From NCBI GenBank assembly GCA_022452285.1, contig JAKUNG010000003.1:165470-229469 (forward strand): a stretch of DNA of 64,000 bases. Direction: 5' to 3'. This DNA comes from Terriglobia bacterium. GTDB taxonomy: Bacteria > Acidobacteriota > Terriglobia > Versatilivoradales > Versatilivoraceae. Below the pieces are notes generated by a model. It was not told where the DNA came from. It worked only from the letters and a program-made list of their open reading frames with translations, and did not search any database. Position numbers and translations under genes: made by a program. Shown one piece after another: positions 11,353 to 20,189 of this stretch (its first letter is position 1; each line of letters begins with the position of its first letter).

Positions 11353-12627
11353 CTAAGCTAATTTGACTTGTTGGTTTTTTGGATCCCACCTCAAATATTT
11401 TTTCCTTCGAAAAGAACCTACTCCCATCGAAGTAACTACAGAACCATAATAACCAAGCATTTCATCGCAGTTTAATGGAGAGCCATTTCGTATAGCATTT
11501 TGTAGGTTTTGGTGATGAAGAATGACGTCTTCTGCTCCCTTCTTCCGATAAACTTTTGACCAAAGTTTCTGAGCTCTGAATTCCTCAGGAGCAACTTTAT
11601 TCTCGATGACAAGTTCCTGCGGAGTAATAATGAATCCTTCCTTGGTAAACCGAAGCGTAGCCTTGTGTCCTCGAATTACATGATCGACTGGGAAATCATT
11701 AGCCATCGAGGAAATCAAGGAGACAGTTGGACCCCCTGGATAATCACATAACATGTTAAAGGTGTCAGGAATTTCTGCTTCGCTATTTCCGAATTGCCAT
11801 GTGCCCCCGCTAGCCACTACATGTTCCGGGAAAGTAAGCCCAACGGATTTAATGATTCGGGTTACTCGGTGAATGAAAAGATCGGTTGCAATTCCGCCTG
11901 AGTAATCCCAATAGCGTCTCCACTGAAAAAAACGTCGTGGATCCCAGGGCTGTTTGGAGGCAGGACCCAACCATGCTGACCAATTTAAGTTAGTGTTAGG
12001 ATCGGCTTCAGGGTCAATATCATAAGCCCAGAAGTCATCTGCATAGTTACGAGAATAATCAATTTGAGCCATGACCACTTTTCCTAAAGTTCCTGAACGT
12101 ATATAGTCATTGGCTACTTGGTAAGTTTCATCCGACATTCCCTGAACTCCTACTTGCATTTTTAATCCTGATTTCTTCACCTCACGAACAATCTCTTGGA
12201 CTTGAGGAATGGTTTGCGCCATTGGTTTCTCTAAATAAACATGTTTTCCAGCAGCTAGCGTATCTAGAGCCATTTTGTGGTGCCAGTGTTCTGGAGTAGC
12301 GATTACGGCATAGTCGAGGTTTTTTTGGGAAAGCAGGTCTTGATAGTCTGAAAAAGCAGTCGCTCCACTTTTTGTTGCAGCGGCCGTAAGCCGCTTACTA
12401 TAAATGTCGCAGACCGAGACAACTTGAACATTATCTGTTTCCTGAAGTGTAAGAAGTGCCTCTAGGTGAATACTTCCCATTTTTCCACATCCAATAATCC
12501 CTACCAGTAATTTTTCATTAGCCCCCGGGATGGAAGAATAGCTTCGGGCGGTCCAGCCGGGCACTGCAGCAACCCCAACACCGACACGGTTTAAAAACTC
12601 GCGGCGGTTAACTTTAATATCAGTCAT
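11353..12627 (-). CDS. Gfo/Idh/MocA-family oxidoreductase with Tat-like signal
   Basis: This is a 424-residue NAD(P)-dependent oxidoreductase, a family acting mostly on sugars, inositols and their derivatives. The N-terminus VNRREFLNRVGVGVAAVPG resembles a twin-arginine signal, and the Rossmann motif GIIGCGKMGSIHLEAL follows. The sugar-dehydrogenase signature is ATPEHWHHKMALDTLAAGKHVYLEKPM, with the usual EKP lysine. A glycosyl-hydrolase-109-like role is also possible for such exported members. It is last in a minus-strand run of four genes, 98 bp after the amidohydrolase. The substrate is unknown. Confidence 0.85.
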   Translation of the reverse strand: MTDIKVNRREFLNRVGVGVAAVPGWTARSYSSIPGANEKLLVGIIGCGKMGSIHLEALLTLQETDNVQVVSVCDIYSKRLTAAATKSGATAFSDYQDLLSQKNLDYAVIATPEHWHHKMALDTLAAGKHVYLEKPMAQTIPQVQEIVREVKKSGLKMQVGVQGMSDETYQVANDYIRSGTLGKVVMAQIDYSRNYADDFWAYDIDPEADPNTNLNWSAWLGPASKQPWDPRRFFQWRRYWDYSGGIATDLFIHRVTRIIKSVGLTFPEHVVASGGTWQFGNSEAEIPDTFNMLCDYPGGPTVSLISSMANDFPVDHVIRGHKATLRFTKEGFIITPQELVIENKVAPEEFRAQKLWSKVYRKKGAEDVILHHQNLQNAIRNGSPLNCDEMLGYYGSVVTSMGVGSFRRKKYLRWDPKNQQVKLA

Positions 12628-12725
12628 TATTGGTTCCTCTTTTTCAATTTAGATAGGAAAAGGATTCTGTTGGCCTCCTGATCCGATGGAAAGAATCGTC
12701 CTGAAGCGAACAACCTTCAGGCGAG

Positions 12726-13643
12726 CTAGAAACGCGTGACAAGTTTTTCTAGGTTCTTATAAAGGAGAAGACTTACGTCGGTAGATGTAACTCCCAAATC
12801 GTCGAGTGCTTTTCTTTGTATTTCATAAATATCTTTTCTCCACCCTCGCGGAAAGACTGTTGAATCTGTTCCAAAAAGAAGACGTTCGATACCAAAAGCT
12901 TTCTCTTCGAGGACATTTTCAAAGAGTTCTTTTAAATTAGAGAATTTCGAGTTGTGTTGAAGCCAACTGTTTGAACTAGAGGTGTCTAGGTAAAGATTCC
13001 TGAATTCTCGAGCAGGCTCTATTAACCCATCTAGTTGACCACACCCGAAATGGGGCACAATAAAAGAAACTTCAGGAAATTTCCTCAAAATCCGACCAAG
13101 TCTTTGGCCATCGCCAAATTCCTGAATGCATGGACTTGCACTTCCCAGTTTCTCTTGGATTAATATTTTTAACTCGCCAATGTGAACAAAAACTATCAGT
13201 TTAAATTTCCTAGCCAATTCATAAAGTCTCACACAGGCAGGATCGTCTGGGAAAAAATGGTGAAGGGCAGGAAAAAGAAGAAGGCCAGAAAGTTTTTTAG
13301 AAACTATATCTTCTACAATATCTGAAGCAGCAGGGTCTGTGGGGTCTACTAATTGGAATCCTACAAACCTATTAGGAAATAGTTTAATTGCTTTTTCTAT
13401 GGAGGCCTGCTCACCTAAAATGCTGCCAAACAAAATAGCCCGTGAGACTTTATTTCGATCTAGTTCCTTCACCCACAGCTTTGCTAGTTCCTGTGGATTT
13501 TCTGGAGGAGGAAAAATTCCGAGTTTGTCAGAAGCGCAGTCAGTAGGATCCTTAAGCTGACTAAATTCAGGTGATTGCTGTGAATAAAAACGAATGACCT
13601 CACGTGTAAAAAAATGAAGGTGTGAGTCGAATATCATTTCCAT
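12726..13643 (-). CDS. Amidohydrolase-2 family metal-dependent hydrolase
   Basis: The 305-residue product is a TIM-barrel hydrolase of the amidohydrolase-2 family (COG2159-like). The metal-binding HxH lies at the extreme N-terminus (FDSHLHFF). FVHIGELKI supplies a mid-barrel His, and FIVPHFGCG and LLFGTDSTVFPRGW supply the later His and Asp. Family members include decarboxylases and lactonases, so the reaction cannot be named. Two in-frame ATGs six bases apart are possible starts. It lies 71 bp after the methyltransferase and 98 bp before the Gfo/Idh/MocA gene, suggesting cotranscription. Confidence 0.75.
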   Translation of the reverse strand: MEMIFDSHLHFFTREVIRFYSQQSPEFSQLKDPTDCASDKLGIFPPPENPQELAKLWVKELDRNKVSRAILFGSILGEQASIEKAIKLFPNRFVGFQLVDPTDPAASDIVEDIVSKKLSGLLLFPALHHFFPDDPACVRLYELARKFKLIVFVHIGELKILIQEKLGSASPCIQEFGDGQRLGRILRKFPEVSFIVPHFGCGQLDGLIEPAREFRNLYLDTSSSNSWLQHNSKFSNLKELFENVLEEKAFGIERLLFGTDSTVFPRGWRKDIYEIQRKALDDLGVTSTDVSLLLYKNLEKLVTRF

Positions 13644-13714
13644 AAAGGAATCATAACCACCTGTTCATTTAGAAACAACACCCAATTCTAATTAAATGAC
13701 GGAATCATGCAGGT

Positions 13715-14428
13715 TTATTCAACATAAGCCGTATATGCTAGATTACGCCAAGGTGGCCAAGGAGTATGAATATGAAAGGGTTGTATATTTTGAAACCCTT
13801 TTTCTTCTAGAAGAGTTTCAACCTCTCGATGAGTTCTTAGTCGATGCGATCCACTTCCTCGGACAATTAAATGATTAATAGCAGTCCAAGGATAGGGTTT
13901 AAATTCCCAGAGAACAATTCTGCCTTTAGGTAACAAGACAGTTTTGATCTCTTCTAGAACTTGGGCTACCTGAGAATCCGGCAGATATTTTAAAACATGA
14001 GATAGTAAGACAACGTCAAAACAATTTTTCTGAAAAGGTATTTGTAATCCACTAGCTACTATAGATTCAAGTGGATTGGACTGGTTAAGAGATCCGTTGA
14101 ATTGTGTTGACCTTTGGATCATTTGGTAAGAAATATCAATGCCTATATAGGTTTTTTTTGATTTAATTTTTCGGTGGCTTGTTGCCAGTATCTGTCCCAG
14201 GCCAGAACCTACTTCTAGGACTCTGTCTTGAGGATCAAGATTGGATGCTTTAATGAATCTTCCAGCATAGGCAACACCACTTAAGTTAAAGACCAAGCGG
14301 CCAATAAAAGATCTAAAACCTTTTCCCCCGATCCATTTATCGTAAAACGATTGTGTCCTCAACTCAGATTCACTAAGGAGGGACTCCCGATTTGACTGAT
14401 TACAGTTGGATGAATTTATTAAATGCAT
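13715..14428 (-). CDS. Class I SAM-dependent methyltransferase
   Basis: The 237-residue product carries SAM-binding motif I VLEVGSGLGQILA, an acidic motif II (YIGIDISYQM) and a post-I strand DVVLLSHVLKYLPD typical of the UbiE/Methyltransf_11 group. The C-terminal GRIVLWEFKPYP also fits this fold. No substrate-specific motif is recognisable. It lies 75 bp after the AhpD-like gene and 71 bp before the amidohydrolase on the same strand. Confidence 0.8.
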   Translation of the reverse strand: MHLINSSNCNQSNRESLLSESELRTQSFYDKWIGGKGFRSFIGRLVFNLSGVAYAGRFIKASNLDPQDRVLEVGSGLGQILATSHRKIKSKKTYIGIDISYQMIQRSTQFNGSLNQSNPLESIVASGLQIPFQKNCFDVVLLSHVLKYLPDSQVAQVLEEIKTVLLPKGRIVLWEFKPYPWTAINHLIVRGSGSHRLRTHREVETLLEEKGFQNIQPFHIHTPWPPWRNLAYTAYVE

Positions 14429-14503
14429 GGAAATATTTTTTTTAGAGTAATTTTTAAAATTGTTTTTAATCCACTGAAACTTAGAAGATAGTTCTTTGTT
14501 TTG

Positions 14504-14875
14504 TTAGTAATGTTTCAGATTAAGGTTGTCAGCAGCGATATCAGTTAAATCGACGACAGCCGCAGCATTGACCCCCATTGCAACTGCAATGGTCTCGCTT
14601 ATTTCAGCTTTGGTAGCACCCAGTTTAAGGGCCTTTTTAATGTGTCCTTCTAAGCAGCCTTGGCATTTAGCTGTGAGTGACGCTGAAATGGCAATGAGCT
14701 CCTTCGTCTTTCGACTAAGAGTGGATTTTTTGTAGGTTTCTGAATAAAACTCAAAGTAGATTTTCTTCATCTCGGGTGCCAACATGCTGTAACTTTCAAG
14801 TTTCTTCCCTGATTCACTGCGAGAAGGTGTCGGAACATTTTTGGATTTGTGAGTAGTCTTGCTATTCAAATGCAA
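14504..14875 (-). CDS. Carboxymuconolactone decarboxylase / AhpD-like protein
   Basis: The 123-residue product is of the CMD/AhpD fold. The redox-type motif is CQGCLEGH, followed by IKKALKLGATKAEISETIAVAMGV, which is the family core. The CxxC plus His favours an AhpD-like peroxidase or disulfide reductase over the decarboxylases, which often lack the Cys pair. A good ribosome site (AAGGAG) precedes the ATG. It is probably the first gene of a minus-strand group running to 11353. Confidence 0.85.
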   Translation of the reverse strand: MHLNSKTTHKSKNVPTPSRSESGKKLESYSMLAPEMKKIYFEFYSETYKKSTLSRKTKELIAISASLTAKCQGCLEGHIKKALKLGATKAEISETIAVAMGVNAAAVVDLTDIAADNLNLKHY

Positions 14876-15046
14876 ACTCCTTGTTTTTGTTGTAAATAAT
14901 TTCTCAACTGATGGGATTCACCAGAGGTTTTTAAAAACCCTAAACTTATTGTCTAGTCGTGTTATAGCACTGAAATTTTAAATTAAGAAGCGGTTTTATA
15001 TAAAGACTTTATTTTGTCTTCTTAGTCAATTGAAAGCGGATGCCTA

Positions 15047-15075
15047 TTGACAGAATAATAGCAATTCCAGATAAT
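15047..15075 (+). promoter_or_regulatory. Sigma70-type promoter for TPR lipoprotein
   Basis: A perfect -35 box TTGACA (15047-15052) is followed by a 17-bp spacer and GATAAT (15070-15075), which is 5 of 6 to the -10 consensus. It lies about 95 bp upstream of the chosen ATG at 15170. Further upstream in the same divergent gap is a perfect palindrome GGTTTTTAAAAACC (14926-14939), a possible operator. Confidence 0.65.
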
Positions 15076-15169
15076 CAGATAAATAATTTTAAAAAGGTAA
15101 GGTTGCTTTGCAACTTTCACTCAATTTTGTTTGGCGGTTTCATTATCGGAGCGGTATTGGGAGCACATT

Positions 15170-16147
15170 ATGAAAAAAAGTTTATTTTTGACACTAGTTT
15201 TAATTGTTGGGTGCGTTATAGCCACTAACCCTCATGTTGCTCAGGAGAATCCTGGGTATACCCGAGCAGAGTATGATGCGTTCCAAAAGGCAGTTGAGGT
15301 TGCAGATTTAGGAGCAAAGGCAACAGCTTTGAAAAAATTTGTCGATGCTAACCCGAAATCTAAGTTGGTTCCCTACGCAAATGAACAGTTTGGACCGGTA
15401 CTTCAAGGACTTTATCAGAAAAGAGATATGGCTACTTTGGGTCGAGTGGCTGAACAATTCCTACAATTAATGCCTGGTAATGAAGTAGGAACCGGATATG
15501 CCTTTGAAGCCTTTGCCCAAACTAAAAATTATGTAAAGGCTGCAAAATATGGAGAGGCTTATTATGCGAAGAAACCTAATCAGGCTGCCGCTCAAATGTT
15601 AGCTATGGTTTTTTCCAACCTCAATAACCAAAGCAAGTTTATTAATTTTGCTCAAAAGGCCCTGGAAGGAAAGAGTGCTAAAGATGGTTTTCTCCTCAAT
15701 TATAAACTTTCGGAGATCTTTGTTAAAAGAAAGAGTTTTGGCAGGGCAAATAGATACTGTCAACGAGTACTAAGTGCATATCCCGGTTCTGAAGTGCCTC
15801 CGGGTACTACGCCTGAAAAGTGGTCTCAAATAAAAATTGCGTACAACAACATCATTGGTAAAAACCATTACGATGGCAAACGATATAGAGCAGGAATAAG
15901 GTCATTTCAAAATACCCTTAGGCTAAGTCCTCGAAATGGTATGGCTTTTTACTACATGGGTATGTCTAACTGGGGTCAAGAGGATATTGTTACGGCTATG
16001 AAGAATTTGTCTAAGGCTGTTACAGTTGATGGTGGGTTTGCCAAACCTGCTAGGGGCAAACTAGAGATTCTTTACAAGGCTTCTAACAACGGCTCGTTGG
16101 ACGGACTAGAACGCAGAATTAAAGCAGCTGCTTCGGAATTAAAGTAA
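15170..16147 (+). CDS. TPR-repeat lipoprotein, function unknown
   Basis: I start the protein at the ATG at 15170 (325 residues) rather than the track start at 15131. GGGAG precedes this ATG, and the product then begins with a proper signal, MKKSLFLTLVLIVGC. IVGC fits a lipobox with Cys14. The mature part contains helical pairs typical of tetratricopeptide repeats, for example the segment around RAGIRSFQNTLRLSPRNGMAFYYMG. It is monocistronic, with its own promoter upstream and a hairpin downstream. A role as a periplasm-facing scaffold is inferred from TPRs only. Confidence 0.75.
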   Translation: MKKSLFLTLVLIVGCVIATNPHVAQENPGYTRAEYDAFQKAVEVADLGAKATALKKFVDANPKSKLVPYANEQFGPVLQGLYQKRDMATLGRVAEQFLQLMPGNEVGTGYAFEAFAQTKNYVKAAKYGEAYYAKKPNQAAAQMLAMVFSNLNNQSKFINFAQKALEGKSAKDGFLLNYKLSEIFVKRKSFGRANRYCQRVLSAYPGSEVPPGTTPEKWSQIKIAYNNIIGKNHYDGKRYRAGIRSFQNTLRLSPRNGMAFYYMGMSNWGQEDIVTAMKNLSKAVTVDGGFAKPARGKLEILYKASNNGSLDGLERRIKAAASELK

Positions 16148-16162
16148 CTAGTTCCCCGAAAG

Positions 16163-16199
16163 AACCATAGCAAGATTCTCAGTGATTCTTGCTATGGTT
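16163..16199 (+). terminator. Hairpin terminator after TPR lipoprotein gene
   Basis: AACCATAGCAAG (16163-16174) pairs perfectly with CTTGCTATGGTT (16188-16199), plus one inner A-T pair, giving a 13-bp stem with an 11-nt loop. A T-rich stretch (TTCCTT) follows, and the hairpin begins 15 bp after the stop codon. Position and stem strength fit intrinsic termination, although the U tract is interrupted. Confidence 0.6.
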
Positions 16200-16390
16200 T
16201 CCTTACTGCTTTCCTCAACAAATCTTTCGCCCGTTTTCCTATTTAGACGGTTAATAGCTCATAGCCCATCATCAGTACCTGAACCTAGCGATATTCAGGG
16301 AGGGTTTAATTATTCGGTCACCAATGCTTGGAGTTATCAGTATAAAAGTTAGTTTGTCCTGAACCAATTCAATAAAAATATGAGGATAAC

Positions 16391-17110
16391 GTGGAAATTG
16401 GAATAGTTGGCTTTGGACGATTTGGACAGTTTGCTGGAGATATTCTTAATAAAGATTTTAAAGTCTCTGCCTATGACCACCAGGTGACTGCCCAGAAAAC
16501 AAATATTCAATTAGCTTCATTAGAAGAAGTTGCAAAGAAGGATGTTCTCCTAATATGTGTTCCGATTTCGGAAATGGACGTTGCTTGTCGTCAATTGAAG
16601 CCCCATCTATCCCCGGGCCAACTAATAGTAGATACCTGCTCAGTTAAGGAGCAACCCCTAAAGTTAATGCTTGATTTGTTACCATCGTTTGTTGAGATTT
16701 TGGGGTGCCATCCACTGTTTGGTCCTGATTCAGGGAACAATGGTGTTTCTGGATTAGAAGTTGTGCTCTGTCCGGGCCGGTGTGCCCGTGTTGAGAAGGT
16801 AAAGGCTTTTTTGGAAAAACTTTGTTTTAAAGTAACTGTAACCTCAGCAATAGAACATGATCAGGCAATGGCAAAAACCCAAGCGCTCTTTCACTTTCTA
16901 GCTAAAGGATTCGCTCAACTTAAAATTGACTCAGATTGTTTGTCAACTCCTGGGCCAGCGCATTTGCTTCAGGATTTCAATGATGTTTTGAGTGATTCAG
17001 ACCAACTTTTTCAAGACCTTCAGCGACTTAATCGCTTTGTATCTTCCGAGCGGAAAAAACTCATTGAAAACCTCGTTTCTTTGGACAAATATTTATCAGA
17101 GGATTCTTAG
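16391..17110 (+). CDS. Prephenate/arogenate dehydrogenase-like protein (TyrA family)
   Basis: The 239-residue product has a Rossmann N-terminus GIVGFGRFGQFAGDIL and the motif ILGCHPLFGPDSG, which is diagnostic of TyrA-type dehydrogenases in tyrosine synthesis. VDTCSVKEQPL is also conserved. It is shorter than most TyrA proteins and lacks an ACT or chorismate mutase domain. The start is a GTG with GAGG just upstream. It converges with the M24 peptidase gene. A prephenate-specific role is likely but unproven. Confidence 0.8.
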   Translation: MEIGIVGFGRFGQFAGDILNKDFKVSAYDHQVTAQKTNIQLASLEEVAKKDVLLICVPISEMDVACRQLKPHLSPGQLIVDTCSVKEQPLKLMLDLLPSFVEILGCHPLFGPDSGNNGVSGLEVVLCPGRCARVEKVKAFLEKLCFKVTVTSAIEHDQAMAKTQALFHFLAKGFAQLKIDSDCLSTPGPAHLLQDFNDVLSDSDQLFQDLQRLNRFVSSERKKLIENLVSLDKYLSEDS

Positions 17111-17137
17111 CAGGGCAGGTGGTTCTTCCCAGTATGT

Positions 17138-18313
17138 TTATATTTTTAGAATTTCCTGCTGAATAGGTTCTCCCGTAACCCGTATATCATTATTGCCTAA
17201 ATAAATATTAATCTCACTCCGAATACCAAAGTCAGGCAAGTAAATTCCTGGTTCAATAGAAAAACTGGTGTGTGGAATCAGAACCCGTTCATCTTTTGTT
17301 TCTAGACTGTCCATGTTTGCACCATTTCCATGATCATTTTCTCCGATGCTGTGACCAGTTCGGTGAAGAAAAGCATCACCGAATCCAGCCTTGGAAATAA
17401 CTTGACGTGCAACCTGGTCTACCTCCCAACCCTTGGTAGATGTTCCTGTAGTGTGCCTGTGTTCGACAAATCGGATGGCATCATCCCGGGCTTTTTTCAC
17501 AACTTCCCATACGTTGAGGATTTGGTTAGGTATTTCATCTCCAAGAAAAACTACCCAAGTATAGTCCGCATAGACGGAGTGTGGTTGTAATAATTTAGCC
17601 CAGAAGTCGATAAGAAGAAAGTCCCCTCTCTTGATGTCAGCAGAAGATTCCAAACTAGGTTCATAATGTGGATTATTACTATTTTGATTAACTGCTACAA
17701 TTGGAGGAGAACTAGACTGTAACCCCTGATGTTTATATTTTTCCAAAATAGTCTGTTGAACTTGATATTCGGTCAGAAATAGATTGTTTCTAGTTGTCTG
17801 ACTAATCTGTTCCAGAATTTCAAAAAATAACTGCATCAGTTTCTTACTAGCTAACAAGTGTGTTCTAAGCTGGTCCTTACTCCATCGAGCTTCAAAATAT
17901 TGGATTAGGTCAGCTGAGGAAACAATTTCTTTTCCAAGGTTTCTTACCATTTCTACTGTTCCAGCATCTACTCTGGAAACATAGGGGATAAAACAATTGG
18001 GAGAGTATTCCATAGCCAGACGTTGACTTGTGTTGAGCAGCTTACTTAATCCAGCTTCCATTTCTTTCCAACTACTAAAACAAGCTATTTCAACTGATAA
18101 ATGTTGGAAGCCCTGTCGTTCTATATGATGACATAGCAGCGTTGGAGATCCATTGGCTGGAATCCAGCAATACCACCTCCTTGTTAACATCGTTTTTTGA
18201 ATCCCCAAAAGTTTTTTTGCTAAAGGGTTCAGACCTTGAAAATCGTAAAGGAGCCAGCCGTCAATCTCCATGGCTTTGATTTGTTCCTGAATTTCTTCAA
18301 TTTTTAAATTCAT
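17138..18313 (-). CDS. M24-family metallopeptidase (Xaa-Pro aminopeptidase-like)
   Basis: The 391-residue product has an N-terminal creatinase-like domain and a C-terminal pita-bread catalytic domain. All five metal ligands of M24 enzymes can be placed: Asp in LLIDFWAK, Asp in VYADYTWV, His in GHSIGENDHG, Glu in FSIEPGIYL and Glu in IRSEINIYL. It is therefore probably an active dinuclear-metal peptidase or a related C-N hydrolase. There is no signal peptide, so it is cytoplasmic. It diverges from metK across a 287-bp gap. Confidence 0.85.
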   Translation of the reverse strand: MNLKIEEIQEQIKAMEIDGWLLYDFQGLNPLAKKLLGIQKTMLTRRWYCWIPANGSPTLLCHHIERQGFQHLSVEIACFSSWKEMEAGLSKLLNTSQRLAMEYSPNCFIPYVSRVDAGTVEMVRNLGKEIVSSADLIQYFEARWSKDQLRTHLLASKKLMQLFFEILEQISQTTRNNLFLTEYQVQQTILEKYKHQGLQSSSPPIVAVNQNSNNPHYEPSLESSADIKRGDFLLIDFWAKLLQPHSVYADYTWVVFLGDEIPNQILNVWEVVKKARDDAIRFVEHRHTTGTSTKGWEVDQVARQVISKAGFGDAFLHRTGHSIGENDHGNGANMDSLETKDERVLIPHTSFSIEPGIYLPDFGIRSEINIYLGNNDIRVTGEPIQQEILKI

Positions 18314-18434
18314 TTAACTTGCCTCAGTAAAAGAAATGAGAGATCTAAAATAAGAGAAGGAGATCTTGTTGTAAACCTACTTATTCTCCGAGTAATAGAA
18401 GATATATTAACTATACTAGGTTGAGGTAAATCGC

Positions 18435-18464
18435 TTGACAAACTATAAGATGGCAGACTATGGT
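18435..18464 (+). promoter_or_regulatory. Candidate metK promoter
   Basis: A perfect TTGACA (18435-18440), an 18-bp spacer and TATGGT (18459-18464, 4 of 6) precede metK by about 137 bp. The promoter lies inside a 9-bp inverted repeat, ACTATACTA (18410-18418) and TAGTATAGT (18483-18491). A second -10-like TATAGT overlaps the right arm. A long leader would result. Confidence 0.5.
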
Positions 18465-18548
18465 TCATTGGTTTGATTGCTTTAGTATAGTGTGAGAAAG
18501 GTTGTTATAGTGGACCTTCTAAATTATATGATGGGATTTTGATAAAAA

Positions 18549-18584
18549 GGCAGTACTGATTTCTGTTAAGGGTTAATAACTGCC
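18549..18584 (+). promoter_or_regulatory. Hairpin in the metK leader next to its ribosome site
   Basis: GGCAGT (18549-18554) pairs with ACTGCC (18579-18584) around a 24-nt loop. The ribosome site GGGAG (18587-18591) starts two bases after the stem, and the ATG is at 18601. The position suggests translational control of metK. I could not match it to a known SAM riboswitch consensus (SAM-I, II, III or SAM/SAH). Confidence 0.35.
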
Positions 18585-18600
18585 GTGGGAGTAACTGATT

Positions 18601-19794
18601 ATGGGAGAGGGAGAAAGAACACTATTCACAAGTGAATCTGTTTCAGAGGGACATCCTGATAAAGTAGCTGACCAAATTTCGGATGCTATCGTAGACTCTT
18701 ATATAGCTGGAGACCCAGATTCTCGGGTAGCCTGTGAGACATTGGTGACTACTGACTATTGTGTTGTTGCTGGAGAAGTGACCTCCAGAGCCACGGTTGA
18801 TATTGAGAAAGTCGTCAGGAGCACTATTCATAAAATTGGTTATGTTCAAAAAGGGCTAGGTTTTGATTTTGAAAGTTGTAAGGTAGATGTTAGGCTTCAT
18901 CCTCAGTCCCCAGATATATCTCAGGGGGTCACAGAAGGGAAAGGCCTCTTCAAGGAGCAAGGCGCTGGAGATCAGGGTATGATGTTTGGCTATGCATGTG
19001 ATGAAACCGCTGAATTAATGCCAACCCCTATTGTATTAGCTCAGAGACTAGTAGAGAACATGGCAGAGCTTAGAAAAAGTGAACAACTTGATTATATTCT
19101 GCCCGATAGTAAAAGCCAAGTCACCATAGAATATGTCGAAGGAATACCTACCAGAGCTGACTCGATTGTAATCTCTACTCAGCATAAAGAGAATGTTTCT
19201 CATGATAGTATCTATGCAGATATCCTTGAACAGGTTATCAGGCCTACTGTTCCTAATAAACTTCTAGACAACCGAACAAAGTACTATGTCAATCCAACTG
19301 GAAAATTCGTTGTAGGTGGTCCTAGTGGAGATACAGGATTAACAGGTCGTAAGATTATTGTTGATACATATGGAGGCTGGGCTCGTCATGGAGGTGGTGC
19401 TTTTTCTGGAAAAGATCCAAGCAAAGTGGATCGCAGCGCTGCTTATGCTGCCCGCTATGTGGCAAAAAACATTGTTGCCGCTGGGCTGGCAAAGAAATGT
19501 GAGGTTCAATTAGCTTATGCGATTGGGGTTGCCCAACCCATGTCTGTTTTGGTCGACACTTTCGGTACTGGAAGATTAAAACAAGATGAGTTGGTTAACA
19601 TTATTCGAGAAGTTTTCGATCTTCGACCCAAGGGTATTATCGATTCTCTTTCTTTGCAACGACCTATCTTTCAGTGTACTGCTGCCTACGGTCATTTTGG
19701 AAGATCTGCTGGTGATGATGGATCATTTAGTTGGGAGAAGACTGACAAAGTCAAAAACCTAAGCATGCTAGCATCCCAATACGGATTAGAGTAG
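18601..19794 (+). CDS. metK: S-adenosylmethionine synthetase
   Basis: MetK makes S-adenosylmethionine from methionine and ATP in the cytoplasm. The 397-residue product shows all landmarks: [20 protein letters not shown] at the start, [12 protein letters not shown] (methionine/ATP site), the P-loop [19 protein letters not shown], and the C-terminal AYGHFGR. The length is standard. The gene appears monocistronic with a structured leader. It is followed by about 395 bp with no recognisable gene. Confidence 0.97.
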   Translation: MGEGERTLFTSESVSEGHPDKVADQISDAIVDSYIAGDPDSRVACETLVTTDYCVVAGEVTSRATVDIEKVVRSTIHKIGYVQKGLGFDFESCKVDVRLHPQSPDISQGVTEGKGLFKEQGAGDQGMMFGYACDETAELMPTPIVLAQRLVENMAELRKSEQLDYILPDSKSQVTIEYVEGIPTRADSIVISTQHKENVSHDSIYADILEQVIRPTVPNKLLDNRTKYYVNPTGKFVVGGPSGDTGLTGRKIIVDTYGGWARHGGGAFSGKDPSKVDRSAAYAARYVAKNIVAAGLAKKCEVQLAYAIGVAQPMSVLVDTFGTGRLKQDELVNIIREVFDLRPKGIIDSLSLQRPIFQCTAAYGHFGRSAGDDGSFSWEKTDKVKNLSMLASQYGLE

Positions 19795-20189
19795 CAATGA
19801 ATATTAACTATTGGCTAGGTACTTCCCAGAAGAAATGTTGTCTTTTAGTTTGTTATTAATATAAGCACTAGATTCAGAGGAATTTAAAAGATTTTCAATA
19901 CCCCGACCAATAAAATTTAGTATCGTCTTAGGTATTTATCTTCATTTCCCTTATTTAAATTCAGCATTCTTTTGCAACGTAGACCAACAAGGATTTGAAT
20001 CTAAGAATCCCCGAGAATTATTCCTAATAATACCGTAAAGATTTTAGAAACCTCTTTGAGAAGTCTGCAAGAAAAATTGATCAATGAGGTGTGCTAAGAT
20101 TCAGCATAGGGGTCCTAAAAAGTTTGGAACATATGAACTGAGGTTATTATTTACCTTTGGGTTAAGACACCAAAAAAGGTTGAATTCAG
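19795..20189. other. Intergenic stretch with no recognised gene
   Basis: This is a 395-bp AT-rich gap between metK and the fusion ligase. No ORF with homology, no tRNA fold and no strong terminator hairpin were seen by eye. The right end contains AAAAAGG upstream of the next ATG, a weak ribosome site. The promoter of the fusion gene must lie here, but none of the candidates is convincing. Confidence 0.5.

Noticed and set aside
13696-13878. 60-residue plus-strand ORF
   Set aside because: It lies antisense over the end of the methyltransferase gene and has no supporting motif.
18314-18600. Known SAM riboswitch upstream of metK
   Set aside because: I looked for SAM-I, SAM-II, SMK and SAM/SAH core sequences and saw none; only a hairpin and an inverted repeat are reported.
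19981-20020. T-loop-like sequence (reverse strand TTCAAAT) suggesting a tRNA
   Set aside because: The flanking bases do not form the T stem, and no acceptor or anticodon stem could be drawn.
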